A stretch of DNA of 64,000 nucleotides. It comes from Aplectana chamaeleonis. Its lineage: Eukaryota; Nematoda; Chromadorea; Rhabditida; Cosmocercidae. Positions 22,522-34,700 of the stretch are shown in pieces. Numbering within the stretch: position 1 is the first letter of the stretch; every line of letters starts with the position of its first letter. The translations under genes were made by a program, and so were the position numbers. The stretch is from assembly GCA_029168955.1 (NCBI GenBank), contig JAPDOI010001742.1:1-64000 (forward strand), given 5' to 3'. The notes beneath the pieces are model-generated. The model saw only the letters and a list, made by a program, of their open reading frames with translations. It was not told the DNA's origin and ran no database searches.

Positions 22522-22720
22522 CTCTGGCGATACTTTCCGGAATAAGATTCTAATAGTGTACTGCAGACATTAGAGAGCTGGACGACAAGAGACACAGAGA
22601 AAGAGAGAAAATGAGGGAGAAAAAACGGAGTAGCGGACACGCCCCTTATTCTGTATTGCACCAAGTGAATTTCGCACCAAAAATAGTGCACAGAAAAGTA
22701 AACATTGCATACGTCTTCTG

Positions 22721-22861
22721 CCGAATCTAGTTGAGCGAATGGACCAGACGCGATCATTCGCGGCAGTCGCGCGGCACTTGCTACGCCACTGTACCGAGCG
22801 GTTTCGATCGCAGACAACGATGTACCGCCGCGGCTCCGATAATTCGCTCGACTAGATTCGG
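22721..22861. mobile_element. 141-bp hairpin MITE
   Basis: CCGAATCTAGTTGAGCGAAT at the left and its inverse ATTCGCTCGACTAGATTCGG at the right, with weaker pairing further in. No ORF. Confidence 0.75.
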
Positions 22862-23454
22862 CGAAAGTTTTTTATGTAACCAACATTCCTGCATTATTGC
22901 CTCAGTAAGAGCCATTGCATCAATTTGAAGATCAAGATAGAGCTTTTAGATATGTCAACCTATCCCTATAAACTCATAATGCAATAATTACGCCTATGAG
23001 TATGCTTCAATTGCCCACAGTGAAGCTAATAGAGGCCATAAACATCATCGTATATCATATGACAAGCAATACGGGGCGATGTATTATTGTTATGTTCTCG
23101 TCCTCCTGCGGCAATGTCCTCCTCCTCCTCCTCCCTCTACCTGGCCGGTCGTAAAATCCGTGTCAAATTGCGGGACAACAGCTGGTCGGAATGTGATCCA
23201 TCCGTGGCGGGTGCGCGCGCCCGCGCTCTAAACATCTTCGCAATGGCATGACAGTGTGCGTTTTCATAAATTTGGCCGCATTCGACGGATGTGGGTCTGC
23301 TGCCAGATGGTGTGGCAGGAGACCCCGCACAGACTGGAGGAAGAAATAGGAGTGTGTAAATATAACCAGTGATTTTATTTAAATCCACCCAGGGTAAGGC
23401 GATTCCTGTCAACAGTCAGGTATCCGAAAACGTTGTGTCGACTTGCTTCTGTTA
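22862..23454. other. No recognisable feature
   Basis: Short CTCCTCCTCCTCC run at 23121; otherwise no gene or repeat identified. Confidence 0.4.
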
Positions 23455-24620
23455 CATCTCTCTCTCTCTCTCTCTCTCCTTCTTTCTTTAAATCGGTGAA
23501 ACATTTACCTATCTCTTTCTTGTCTCTGTTCCACTATCTCACACTCCACATCACTGTACTTCTCTCTCCCTCTATCTCGGATCTCTTCCTTATCTCTCTT
23601 TCTTCTGTCCTTCTTCTCTCTATTTTTCTCTATTTCACTCTCTCTTTTCTCTTCCATCCACTACACTCGCCTCCTTTTTCACCTTTCTCTCTCTCTCTCT
23701 TCCTCTCTCCCTCTTTTAGACGATCAAAGTTCCATGTCTCCCTTTCTGCTCTCTCGTCCACTCTTTCTTTTCTCCTCCACTCACCCATCTCTCTCTTTTT
23801 CACAATTCTCGTTCTCCCTCTCCTCTGTCTCTTTATAACGACAAAATTTTTACCTTTCTCTTTCTTATCTCTCGTAAACTATCTCACAATCCACGCCATT
23901 GCACATCACTCACCCTCTATCTTAAATCTCCTTCTTCTCTCTCCTTCTTCCCTCTCTTCCACTCTTTTTCTTTGTCTAAGATTCACCCACGTCTTCCTCT
24001 TCTTCAAACTTTTCTCTTCCTCCCTCCCTCAAACTTTTATTCTATCAACACCTTATCTCTCTCTTTCTTGTCTCTCTTCCGCTAGCTCACACTGCACGCC
24101 ACTCAACTTTTCTCTCCCTCTACCTTGTATCTATGTCTTCTCTCTCTCCTTTTTACTTTCTTCCACTCTCTCTCTCTCATTCTCTCTCTCCTTCTCTCTC
24201 TCCCTCTCTCTCTCTCATTCTCTCTCTATCTTTGTCTTCCATCCGCCCTGGTCTCCATCTTTTCCGATTTCTCACTCTTCCTCCCTCATTCTCTTTCCGT
24301 AGGATGAAATCTACCTCTCGCTTTCTTCTCTCTCTTCCTTCATTCCTTTTCTCTTCCATTCACCCACACTTCCCTCTTTTCACCTTTCTCTCTCCCTCTC
24401 TCTCTGTTATCCAATCGAAACTTTACCTCTCCCCTTCTTCTCTCTCCTTAACCAACTCACACTCCACATCACTCTGCTTCACTCTTCCTCTATCTCGTAT
24501 CACTTTCTTCTCTATCTCTTCCCTCTCTTCAACTCTCCTTTGTCTTTTTTCACCCTCCTCTTCTTCTTTTTCCCATTCCTCTCCCTCCCTTTGTGTCGAT
24601 TGAAGTTTTACTTCTCCTTC
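23455..24620 (+). repeat. Long polypyrimidine (CT-rich) tract
   Basis: About 1.15 kb that is almost purely C and T, with short TCTC runs and a degenerate internal repeat (TTTACCTCTC...CTTTCTTCTCTCT...CACTCCACATCACT). It generates Ser/Leu/Phe-rich ORFs on the plus strand and Glu/Arg-rich ones on the minus strand; neither looks like a protein. Confidence 0.95.
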
Positions 24621-26860
24621 TTCTGTCATTAATTTTCTAATGCGGATTTTGATAACGGTCATCTATTCCTCTGAGGTTGTAATGCAGGAACATTCATCTG
24701 TTCCTTAGTCAGCGAGAAATGGCATGTGACTACTCACAAGTAGTTCCCAAAATGGGTCAGGGCCCCAAAATGGCCATGGGGAAGAAAGACGACGCAATTT
24801 CGGGGCGGTCATCTCATCTTCTGGGCGAAGCTCGGTAACGGTCATCTGCTCCTTATTCAACGAGGAACAGTAGGCATGTGACTACTGCGACAGCTGGTTC
24901 AAAACTATTCCGGCGCACTTGTTTTAGGATTTGAAAAAAATGGGTATCTAGACAACCTTCTGCGAAATCTTTTACAGTCAACGTGCTCCACGTTTTCGGA
25001 CGTTCAAGTTTCCGACGTTTGTTTATTACACATAACACTAGAAGATAGGCGTAAAAAAAGACAATTGGATGCTCCGGGCATTTTGAAAGAGTTTTTCTCC
25101 GAAATATGAGTGTTTTAGGGGAACTTTTCCCAATATATCACAACCTCGTCGGCCTACCTTTGCGAAATAGAAAAAAATCGAATACGGTTTTCTGCCCATA
25201 CGCTGCCTCTAAACATAGATGAGACTCACTGCAAAAGCGCAAAACCAACCTCTAGACGAACTTTGCACCCAGGACAACCCAAGAAACTTTAGAAAAAACA
25301 CAAAAATCAATAAAATCTCATCAAGAAACACACTTTTCTCCCATGAATATCCTACTTCATGGCATATGCTTTGTAAAGACCGCTCATACATGACTAAGCC
25401 GTCATTCATGAAGAAATAACACCTGGTTAGTCACTGGAAAGAAAGGTTTGCGGTCCCTATGATGAAGAATTCGGACTAGAGTTGGGGTCAGAATTCGGAT
25501 TCATTCTCCTGACAGCAGAAACACGCGAAAAACTCGTCCAGTTTTCTGATGATGTAACCAAGTTCACTGAGTATGGGAGGCTGTGGGGAAAAGAGAAACG
25601 GCCAATGAACCGGTCCAATTGTAGGCAAATAACTGAACGAAATTAGGACAGAATACAGGAAGTGCAGGCTGTAGACGATGAACTGGAGGGGAACTATTGA
25701 TTGTCTTTGAAATAAGGAGTAACCATATGCTTGAAAATTAGTTAAGGAAGTAAAAAGTGTGTTAGTTAAAGTATTTAAATAATATGACTTTACTGCATGA
25801 ATCAGAAGAATGCGTTGCTTTAGACCAATATCCAGCACATAGCCGTTGAGAAATTATTATTATTATTTATTGATTCTTACTTAAATATTTCTTATTTACA
25901 TTAATTATTATTTAGATCATTCTTATATATTATTATACATTATTATTCATTATTTATTAATTATATCATTTATTTTTATATTTGTTATTTAACACTTATT
26001 ATTTATAGACTGCCTATGATGCACTGACTCATTGCGAGCTGTCGCGTCGCGGCGAACGCTGACCAATAGCGGGTAATAAGCGAACAGATGTTGGCTAGCC
26101 GCGATGCCACGGCCCAGGCGATACTTCATAGCGCCTTTGTTCATAGAGATTGAATTAACGGTAGTCTGCAGACACCCTAAACTCGTTGAGGCAATTGCTG
26201 ACTAATAATAGGGAGAAGGCACTAACAGCATTCTATCAACTAATGTCGCTGCGCAATCTCTAGTATTGAATTGAGGTACCCTTAACAAAGCGTCCACAAT
26301 TCGGCTTTCTCAATGAACTGAGAGGTTAACTAGGAGAAGTGCAAGGCAGGCGTGCAGTCGCGGCGCGGTTTCCTATTCATCCATACCTTACTTTTTCCAG
26401 GCGATATTTTCCAACAAAATCCAAGTTCTATTCCTAGGGTCTTTAGCTTTTCAATAAGAAGTCTGTATGGTGTGTGTAACTTAAGTAGAAAGCCGCGACG
26501 CTATTAGGCGGGATAACTTTAGTGCGGGAAAATGAAGTGAAGTTTTCAATTGATCGAATTATCTCGCACCCAATCGCCACTGCAGCTTCCTAAATGAGGA
26601 GCAAGGATGATACTTTGCCTCTTCGACTGAAAACAGGACCGAGTTTGACCGCGAATTGTATACGTCCGAAGGTGGCGCGAACGGTTGCGCCGCGGTAATC
26701 GCCGAGTAGCCACATGTCATTATACTAGCTACTCGTTAGCGATTGGCGCGATTGCAAGTCTGTAGACAAAAAATCGATAGAGCAATGACACTGATCCATA
26801 TGTAGCGAATTTTCAAACAAGTGTTTATGGCTTATTTCATCATCCACTGGCTTTTACGCT
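24621..26860. other. No gene recognised; AT-rich part at 25850-26010
   Basis: 25850-26010 is ATTATT-rich. 26020-26830 has higher complexity but no ORF beyond chance length and no recognised family. Confidence 0.4.
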
Positions 26861-26929
26861 ACTAAAAATTGTTGCAGATTTTTCTTTTGCGTAACCAGTT
26901 ATTATCGTACCCTTTATTCCCAAGCGAAT

Positions 26930-27030
26930 ATTGTTCAGATCTTTCGCGTGCGTGCGCGCGCAAATGCTGCGTCTTCTTCACATGCACGCTAGGAAACGAA
27001 GTGGAATTTTCTCTGATACAGAAGGGGAAT
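26930..27030 (+). repeat. Dispersed repeat family K, copy 1
   Basis: GCGTGCGTGCGCGCGCAAATGCTGCG, a pyrimidine stretch, then CACGCTAGGAAACGAA and CTCTGATACAGA. Same order as copies at 37365, 47985 and 59240, which share ATGCTGCGTTTCCTTC, TCTCGCTGTCTC, CCTCCGCTCCGCAC and GAACGAACTG. About 130 bp. Confidence 0.6.
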
Positions 27031-27192
27031 GTTAATATCAATTTTCACGAATAGAGGCTATTATAAAAAATAATGTAGAGCTTCATGAGATTTTTCCTAC
27101 ATATTTTAATACATTAAATGATTTTTTTAGCAAAATAAGTTCAGTCGGCAAGAATCCGAGTGGCACATTGCGTTTCCAAATGCTATAACGTA

Positions 27193-27471
27193 CTGTGCTT
27201 ATCTGGGCCGAATTCCGGTCCGCTATTGCGTCTCGACACGCTTTGCGGCCGCACGCGCTCGAGCCAGTCGGGTTTCCAGCGCCAAAGCCGACTCAATGTG
27301 GCTTTTTTATAGAATTTTCTCCAATTTTTCTTAGTTTCCAATTTCCAAAACCCACCTTGAGTCAGCAAATCGGCGGCTGCAGCGCTGGAAGCTTTTCTGA
27401 CTCGGAAGCGCGCGGCTGCAAAGCGTGTCGAGACGCGATTGCGGACCGGAATTTGGCCCAGATAAGCACAG
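27193..27471. mobile_element. 279-bp palindromic MITE, family E, copy 2
   Basis: Best-preserved copy. CTGTGCTTATCTGGGCCGAA at 27193 and its inverse ending at 27471, flanked by TA on both sides (27191-27192 and 27472-27473). The arms of about 85 bp pair with few mismatches. TA target suggests mobilisation by a Tc1/mariner transposase. Confidence 0.9.
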
Positions 27472-27475
27472 TAGA

Positions 27476-27541
27476 TGCACCGAGTTTGCGCCAACCTTCA
27501 ATGCGAAACGCAAAGTATCACCAGTATTCACGTCGACTGTA
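27476..27541. repeat. Terminal fragment of CAGTCG element (family F)
   Basis: GCACCGAGTTTGCGCCAACC, then ATGCGAAACGCAAAGTATCAC and CGACTGTA match one end of the 36532-37161 element. Further partial ends are at 50502-50560 and 53104-53150. Confidence 0.55.
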
Positions 27542-29000
27542 GTTGAATTGGAAAGCAAATAATCATTTTTCTTCATTAGAATAAGAAAATTCCCGTTTCA
27601 TATTGCACTTAAAAGGAGTAGAAGGTGAGATTTCTCAATTGTAGTGTGCTTTGCGTTATCACAAAAAACCAGAAATTCACGATCTTGGAAGCATAGGTTC
27701 GTTAGGGTGGAGACGGCGGTCCGAGGGGTTAAGGTTGTTTCGGATACCTGAGTGGGGAGTGGTGAAGGTTCCCAATACACTTGCAACTTCAAAATTTGAC
27801 GTTTTCTCAATCCTCTTTCTCTTACATTCGGTATATTTTTCTTTTTATTCATTAATTTTGAAACATTTTTTTCGTTAGCTGACCTCCTTCTCATATTCAC
27901 TATTCTTAATGAAATGATCTGCCTAGGCTACGAAAAATTTCCTTTGAGCAGTCTTGGAGTCAAAATTTTTCGGGGGATTTTTCCAAGCGATTTTCGAAAA
28001 ACTACCCGTTCTTCGCTCATAAAATTTTGTTCCTTCGAAACGAATCTCTGAACGGAGCTGTTCCCAAAGTCTCCATGAAATTTTGCGTCGAATAATGTTT
28101 TAATGTTGAGAAAAAATACGTTTGCAGTTTCTCAGCCGATTTCAATTTATGAGGTAACGTTTCTTTCACCAAAAGCAATCAGTTTTTTCATAACTTTTTT
28201 ACCTCAAAAGATAGCCCTTTGTGAAGGTCGTTTTCGGAATCCACACAAAATTCTGCATCGAACAGCGTTTTCAGTTTTGGAAAATACGTTCCCCTTCTAC
28301 CAGCAGGTTTCAGTTTATAAAGTGCTTCTTTTTTTTCGTCTGAAATTATCGGGCACGTGCCTAGATGTTAAAATCTTTCGAGACAAAGGTATTCGAAAAA
28401 TCTGGAAACTGCTCTTTTGGTTGGACGAACTGTGGGCAACTGTTACATGATATGGGCGGGGATTTCACCTACTTCTGGCCATTTTCGTCGTGTTTCTGTT
28501 CCCGCTCTTCTAAGAGAGATCCAAAGTTTACGTTTCTGCGAAAAAATGTACAACTTTTTCGTCGCGAACACTGCCTTCAACTTCATGTGTGGTCTCTGGT
28601 TGAAAACTGAATAAGGAAATACGCAAACAAATAAGTAAAATCACACTACAAAGTAGTTCCTAAAAGTTTTGAACCGTGACGACTGTCGAATCTGCGTCTC
28701 AACATAGTGGAAATTGAAACACAAAAAAAAAATTTTAAAAGCAAAATAATATTAGCGAATAAAAACCATTCAAAAAAATTATATTCTTAAAAAGTAGTAC
28801 TAAATTAGTAGAAAAGAATGGTAAAATCGGTTCTTTACCACTGGATAGGAGAACCTCAGTAGACTTACATATGTTCAAGAGTCAAAAAAAGTCAAAAAAA
28901 GCTTTTCAGCTTCATTATAATAACATTTTATTGTTTTTTTTTTCGACTATAATTTTTGCACTAATTGCACTTTCCACTGAAGAGCCTTCCGGGGTAGCAT
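27542..29000. other. No gene; TTTTCGTCGCGAACACTGCC terminal-repeat scrap at 28555
   Basis: A single family C end occurs near 28555-28585. The other sequence has only chance ORFs. Confidence 0.4.
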
Positions 29001-29003
29001 AGG

Positions 29004-29042
29004 ATACGAATTGTCTGAAGACAGGGGCGAAACAACTCGTAT
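29004..29042 (+). ncRNA. Hammerhead-like hairpin
   Basis: ATACGAATTGT pairs with ACAACTCGTAT (10 of 11 bp) around CTGAAGA-CAGGGGC-GAAAC. The CTGAAGA and GAAAC order recalls the hammerhead core, but there is no convincing stem II or cleavage triplet; it may only be a retroelement-tail hairpin. Confidence 0.3.
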
Positions 29043-29399
29043 CGAAAAAAAAATTCATTTAGGAGATCTAAACGGTGAAACGAAAGAAAAGAAATTAAAA
29101 ATAAATAAATAATTATTAAAAAATAAACGTTATTAAAAAAAAACAAATAAAGGATAAAGTTTTCGGCTTATATCAATCCCTCTGGGTATGCGCCACACAT
29201 TCGACTTCCATTTCGAATGAAAAATAAATAATTAATAAAATAAAATAAAATAGGTACAATTAGAAAATTTTTAAGTTTAAATCTTTCAACCTACATATGC
29301 TACGTGAAAATACTAATTCAATTTTGGAACTCAGATTTTCAAAATTCTCTTGAACCCGAATTCTCTCGGAACTTCAGGTTAACACGAGAATAGTACATA

Positions 29400-29660
29400 C
29401 TACTATACTTTGACTGAATCGAATGATTCAAAAAATCATCCTACTGAAAAAGCCGACTTTGAAATTTCGAAAATTCGAATATTCAAAAAAAGGCGATTTC
29501 CTGCATCATTCGAAAAATCAAATATTTGGAAAAGTCAATTTCCGATTCACTCGGGAACCGACTACATGAGAAAGGCCTATTTCCGAATTATTCGAAAAAC
29601 CGAATATTCGAAAAGTGCCGATTCCCGAATTATTCGAAAAGATGGTACACATTGGAATGA
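29400..29660. repeat. TTCGAA/ATTCGAAAA-rich degenerate repeat
   Basis: Irregular units like CCGAATTATTCGAAAA recur about every 45-60 bp. Similar to 1440-1740. Confidence 0.5.
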
Positions 29661-30275
29661 CTATGGCTCCTAAAGGCAACTCAGTCGAACTGATGTGTTA
29701 AAATCCCAGAAATTCCGAAACAAGTGCAGTGTTCCAATTAGAAAACAAAGAAACATTAGAGTCGATGGAACGCCGGGCGTCTGGATTTCTATCTCAAAGA
29801 GAATCGAAATCGGAACCGGGCCACAGGTAGCAATGTTTCGATTCTTCCAGAGATAGCAGGAGGTGCATGCCTGTAACCCCACCCTATCTGGAACTTCAGC
29901 ACATTTGAAATTCCACGAAAATTCCCCAAAATTAAACCAGGAAAATCAATAAACTTCTCATAAATCTGCCGAGAATCAAGAACATCTGTTAATCTGCCTT
30001 GGAGACAGCCGGCGGGCGATTGTTTTTGATTGTTCCGCCTCCTCTTGTCATTCAACCCGAATGACCCTGGTCATTTGTCACATAATGTGACAGCTGTCCA
30101 ATAATCACTACAACGATAATGCCGCACGGGGCGCGCAAATCATTGGCGGAAAACTCCCGTAAAACCCACTGATGATTTATTATCCAGGTCAGAATGGGTG
30201 ACATGCGAGCAGCAGGAATGAGGCGAAAAAGTAAAGTATTGTTGAGTACGAAAGGATCGGTCGATGGGATTAAAT
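29661..30275. other. No recognisable feature
   Basis: No gene or repeat family identified. Confidence 0.4.
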
Positions 30276-30314
30276 AAGCAAATAAATAAATAATAAAATA
30301 AATAAATAAATAGA

Positions 30315-30357
<43 letters not shown>

Positions 30358-30358
30358 G

Positions 30359-30429
<71 letters not shown>
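30276..30429 (+). repeat. (AAAT)n microsatellite
   Basis: About 38 units of AAAT with few interruptions, the reverse complement of the 12109 array. Confidence 0.97.
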
Positions 30430-30499
30430 GCCATTGATGAACCATGTAGCACTTCTTGATTCAAATGTTTCGGAGGTGTTGCTGGACATTCATTAAAAA

Positions 30500-30969
30500 G
30501 GCTCGTAACAAAGATAAGAAGAGATGAGGAAAGCTGGGTGAGTGGTGAGAGAAAGAAAAGCGAAAGAAAGGTAGCTGAGTGTAGAGTGTAAGAAGGAGAA
30601 AGAGGTAATAGAAGAGTCTTACATAAAGTGAGAGAAGATAATATATAGTCAGAAAGCAACGTATAAGAAGAAATGAGGCAAATGGAAATAGCATCAGAGA
30701 AAAAGTAAATAAAAACAAGATAAAGAGAAGATGAATTTAGAAAGACTGAAAGACAGTGAAGAGAAAAAGTAGGGATAAAGAAATCGAGATGAATGACGGG
30801 AGCAAGCGATAGTGGGATAGAAAGAGACGGAGAAACAAAAAGTAAGTCCATGATTGTAGACTGCGAGCGTGAGAAGCAAGAGAAAGGAGAAGAATGAGAA
30901 GAGAGAGAAGAGAGAGGAAAAGAAGAGAAAGAAAGAAAAGAAAGAAAGAAAGAAAAGAAAGAAAGAAAA

Positions 30970-31060
<91 letters not shown>

Positions 31061-31340
31061 AGAAGAAAGAGAAGAAAGAAAGAAAGAAAGAGAAGAAAGA
31101 AAGAGAAAAGAAGAAAAGAAAGAAAGAGAAAGAAAGAAGAAAGAAAGAGAAAGAAAGAAAAGAAAGAAGAAAGAAAGAGAAAGAAAGAAAGAGAAGAGAA
31201 AGAAAGAGAAAGAGAAAGAAGAAGAGAAAGAGAAAGAAGAAAGAGAAAGAGAAAGAAGAAAGAGAAGAGAGAGAAGAGAGAAAGAGAAGAGAAGAGAAGA
31301 GAGAAGAAGAGAAGAGAAAGAGAAGAAGAAAGAGAAGAGA

Positions 31341-31391
<51 letters not shown>
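30500..31391 (+). repeat. Polypurine tract (GAAA/GAAAGA)n
   Basis: GA-rich from about 30500; nearly pure A/G from 30869, mainly GAAA and GAAAGA units. It opens Lys/Glu/Arg-rich frames on the plus strand, which are repeat artefacts. Confidence 0.95.
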
Positions 31392-31392
<1 letters not shown>

Positions 31393-34005
31393 TCACGTCA
31401 CGCCACGTCACGCCTTGCCGCGGGCCACGTCACGTCACGCTCCGCCTACGGCCACGTCACGTCATTGCCACGCCACGCCACGCTCGACGCCACGTCACGT
31501 CGACGCCACGCCACGCCGCTCGCGTCACGTCACGTCACGCTCACGCCACGCCCACGCCACGCCACGTCACGTCGCCGCCACCGCCGCCGCGCCCGCGTCG
31601 ACGCCACGTCACGTCATTGCCACGCCGCCATTGGCCACGCTACGTCACGCCACGCCTGCGCCCAAGAACGTCACCATTGCCACGTTGCCGGCGCCGTCAC
31701 GTCACACCTGCCGCCACGTCACGTCGTCACGTCACCGCCATTGCCACGCCGACGTGGTTTATTGCCACGTTTACGTCTACGTCATTGCCACGCCACGTCA
31801 CGCTCAAGGCTCACGTCACGCTTACGGCCACGCCACGCCACGTCACCGTACCACAGCTCGGCGCTCACGCCATTGCCACGTCATTACGTCGCCAGCCGCT
31901 ACACGGCCATTGCCACGTCGCTCATTACGCTTCACGTCACGTCACGTCATACATTGCTCATGTCCACGCCATTACGTCACGCCAGGCGTCTACGTCTACG
32001 CTCACACGCCACGCCACGCCACGTCACGCTCACGCCACGTCACGCCACAGCCGTCGCTCGCATCGCCGTTACGCCACGCCACGTTTGGCACGCCACGTCA
32101 CGTCTCACGTCACACCACGTCACGTTACGCCACGGCTACGCCCGCCACGCTCACGTCATTGCCAGCCGCTGCGCCATTGCCGCCACGCTCACGCCATAGC
32201 TCACTGCTCGTCACGCCATACATTGTCACGTCATGCCATGCCATTACGTCACGTCACGCGCCCGCCATGGGCTCACGCCACGTCACGCCGTCACGCTCGC
32301 GCCCATGCCGTCACGCCGTTACGTTTCGCCAAGCTCATTGGGCCACATGTCATTGGGCCACAAGCCGCTGGGCTCACGTTACGCTCACGCCACGCCATGG
32401 GCCACGCCACGCCATTGCCACGCCATGCTACATTGCCACGCACCACACGCCGCGCCACTGCCATTGGCCGCTTTCGTCATTGGCCACGCCATTGCTCATT
32501 GCCACGCCGACTGCTCATTGCCATTGCCATGCCACTGTCACGTCATGCCACGCCATGCTGCCACATGCCATTGCACCATCACATGCCATGGTGCCGCCAC
32601 TGCTGCCACGCTCATTGCCTGCACATGCCACGCCACAACATGGCCACGCTTACGCCACAAACCCAAGGTTACGTCACGCCGTTATGCCATACTACGCCAC
32701 GCCACTGCTGCCACCATTTCGCGCCACATGGCGCCATTGCCACGCTCACAAGTCATTACGCCACGCTCGCCTGCCACGCCACAGCACAAGCCATCACATA
32801 CATAAGCCACGTCGATGGCCATGCTCACGCCACATGGGCCAAGGCATGCCATGCTGCGTCATGCTTGCGCCATGCGCCATGCTCACGCCAAGCCCATACA
32901 CGCCGCCATTGCGTCATGCTGATGCTGATGCCACGCCGAGCATCGCTTTGCTCACGTCATTGCCAGTCACGCCATTGCCATACATGGGCCATTGGTCACG
33001 CCGTCATTGCCATATTACGCTCACGCTCATTGTCACGCCATTAAGCCACGTACATCGGCCGCCACGTACATGCTTACGCTTACTATTACGTCACTGCTCA
33101 TGCCACGTCACGCCATACCACGGCACGCCACGCTGGCTGCTCATGTTACGCCACGTCGCTCACGCTCGTCGGCCGTCATTGCTCACGCTCACGCCGTCAC
33201 GCCACGCTCACTGCCACGTCACGTCATGTCACGTCATTGCCGCCGCCACGTCACGCTTTCCGCCACGCTCACGTCACATTGGGCCCACGTCACGCCGCCA
33301 CGCCACGCCACTGTCACGCCACGCCACGCTCATGCTCAGCGTCATGCACACCATTGCCACGTCATTGCCACATTGCCACGGCTGCCGCGCTCACGCCATT
33401 GCCGTCACACGTCATACACGTCGCCACGCCACGCCACGTTTGCCACGCTACGCCTGCTGGCCACAAGTCGCTCATGTCACAAGCTCACGCCTGCCACGCT
33501 TTTCACGTCACGCTCACGTCAGCATGCCATGCCACAAGCCACTTTTGCCACGCTTTTCGCATGCTCATGTAGCGCCACGTCACACTGCCACGCTCATGCC
33601 ACAGCGCCATAGGCCTGCCATGCCATGTCGGCGCCGCTGCCATGTCATTGCCACGCTCATTGCCATTGCCATGTCACGCTCATACCACGCCACGCTACGC
33701 GCTACATTGCCATTGCTCATGCTTGCTGCATGCCATAAGATACATGCCGCTTACGCTCATGTCACAAGCCATACGCCATAACATGCATAGTTATTAAGTC
33801 ATTGCCATGCCATATATGTCGCGCTCACTGCCACGCAAGAGAACATGCGCTTTTCATATTGTCCATTGATACATACATACTACATACATAAGCCGCATGT
33901 CATTGCCATGTTTACGTTACTATGCCATGTGCCATACATATTATACTATTGGGTTGCCATTATTATTGCCAGCTTTGCCATATTACATATGCCATGCCAT
34001 AGTTA
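31392..34005 (+). repeat. CACGTCACGCC satellite-like block, 2.6 kb, graded decay
   Basis: A patchwork of CACGTCACG, CACGCCACG, GCTCACG and CATTGCC words. The first 600 bp is almost only CACG(T/C)C words. Further along CATG, CATTG and TACG words replace CACG, and the last 300 bp is AT-rich (TACATACATA, GCCATGCCATA). No fixed long period is evident. Long Arg/His/Thr/Ala-rich frames in all three phases are a by-product of the repeat. Confidence 0.9.
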
Positions 34006-34009
34006 TATA

Positions 34010-34700
34010 TAGAAAATAAAAGGAAAGAGAAAGAGAAAGAGAAAGCTGCAGACAAGAGAAAGCTAGAAAGAGAAAGAGAAAGAGAGAAGTTAGAAAGAGG
34101 AAAGAGAAAGAGGAAGAGGAAGAGAAAGAGATAAGTAGATAAGATGGTGTTATGTTTATATTATGTTATGTTTATTGTCATGTTATACATATTATGGTTA
34201 TGTTATTAGTTGTTATTATTATTATTAGAGATATGTTATATTAGAGTTAAAGAGATTGTTATTGTTAGAGATGTTTAAGTTTAGAAAGAGAGCATATTAA
34301 GAGAAAGTTTTGTGAGAAGAGAAAGAGAAAGAGAAAGAGAAAGAGAAAGAGAAAGAGAAAGAGAAAGAGAAAGAGAAAGAGAAAGAGAAAGAGAAAGAGA
34401 AAGAGAAAGAGAAAAGAGAAAGAGAAAGAGAAAGAGAAAGGAGAGGAGAAAGAGAAAGAGAAAGAGAAAGTGAAAGAGAAAGAGAAAGAGAAAGGAAGGC
34501 AGAAAGAGAAAGAGAAAGTGAAAGAAAGAAGGTGAGAAGTGAGAGAAAGTGAGTGAAAGTGAGGGAGTGAGCAGGAAAGTGAAAGTGAGTGAAAGAGAAA
34601 GAGAAGTGAGTGAAAGAGAAAGGGAGTGAAGTGTGAGAGGAAAGAGTATATAAAAGAGAAAGAGAGCAGAGTGAGAGCATATATTCGTGAAAGGTTTAGA
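34010..34700 (+). repeat. (GAAAGA)n hexamer block and AT interlude
   Basis: GAAAGA repeats at 34020-34140, a TTATGTTATGTTTA interlude (34150-34260), then a nearly perfect GAAAGA array (34316-34500) decaying into GTGAAAGAGA words up to 34700. Together with 30500-31391 it brackets the CACG block. Confidence 0.95.

Noticed and set aside
23433..24302. 289-codon Ser/Leu/Phe-rich ORF
   Set aside because: Translation of a CT tract, open because TCN and CTN codons lack stops; no domain, other frames are open too.
30737..31411. 224-codon minus-strand ORF, Ser/Phe/Leu-rich
   Set aside because: Reverse complement of the GA tract.
30869..33781. 970-codon ORF (Lys/Glu-rich then Arg/His-rich)
   Set aside because: It runs through GAAAGA repeat and CACGTCACGCC satellite; overlapping ORFs of 716, 244, 206 and 190 codons exist in other frames. 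Composition is dictated by the repeats.
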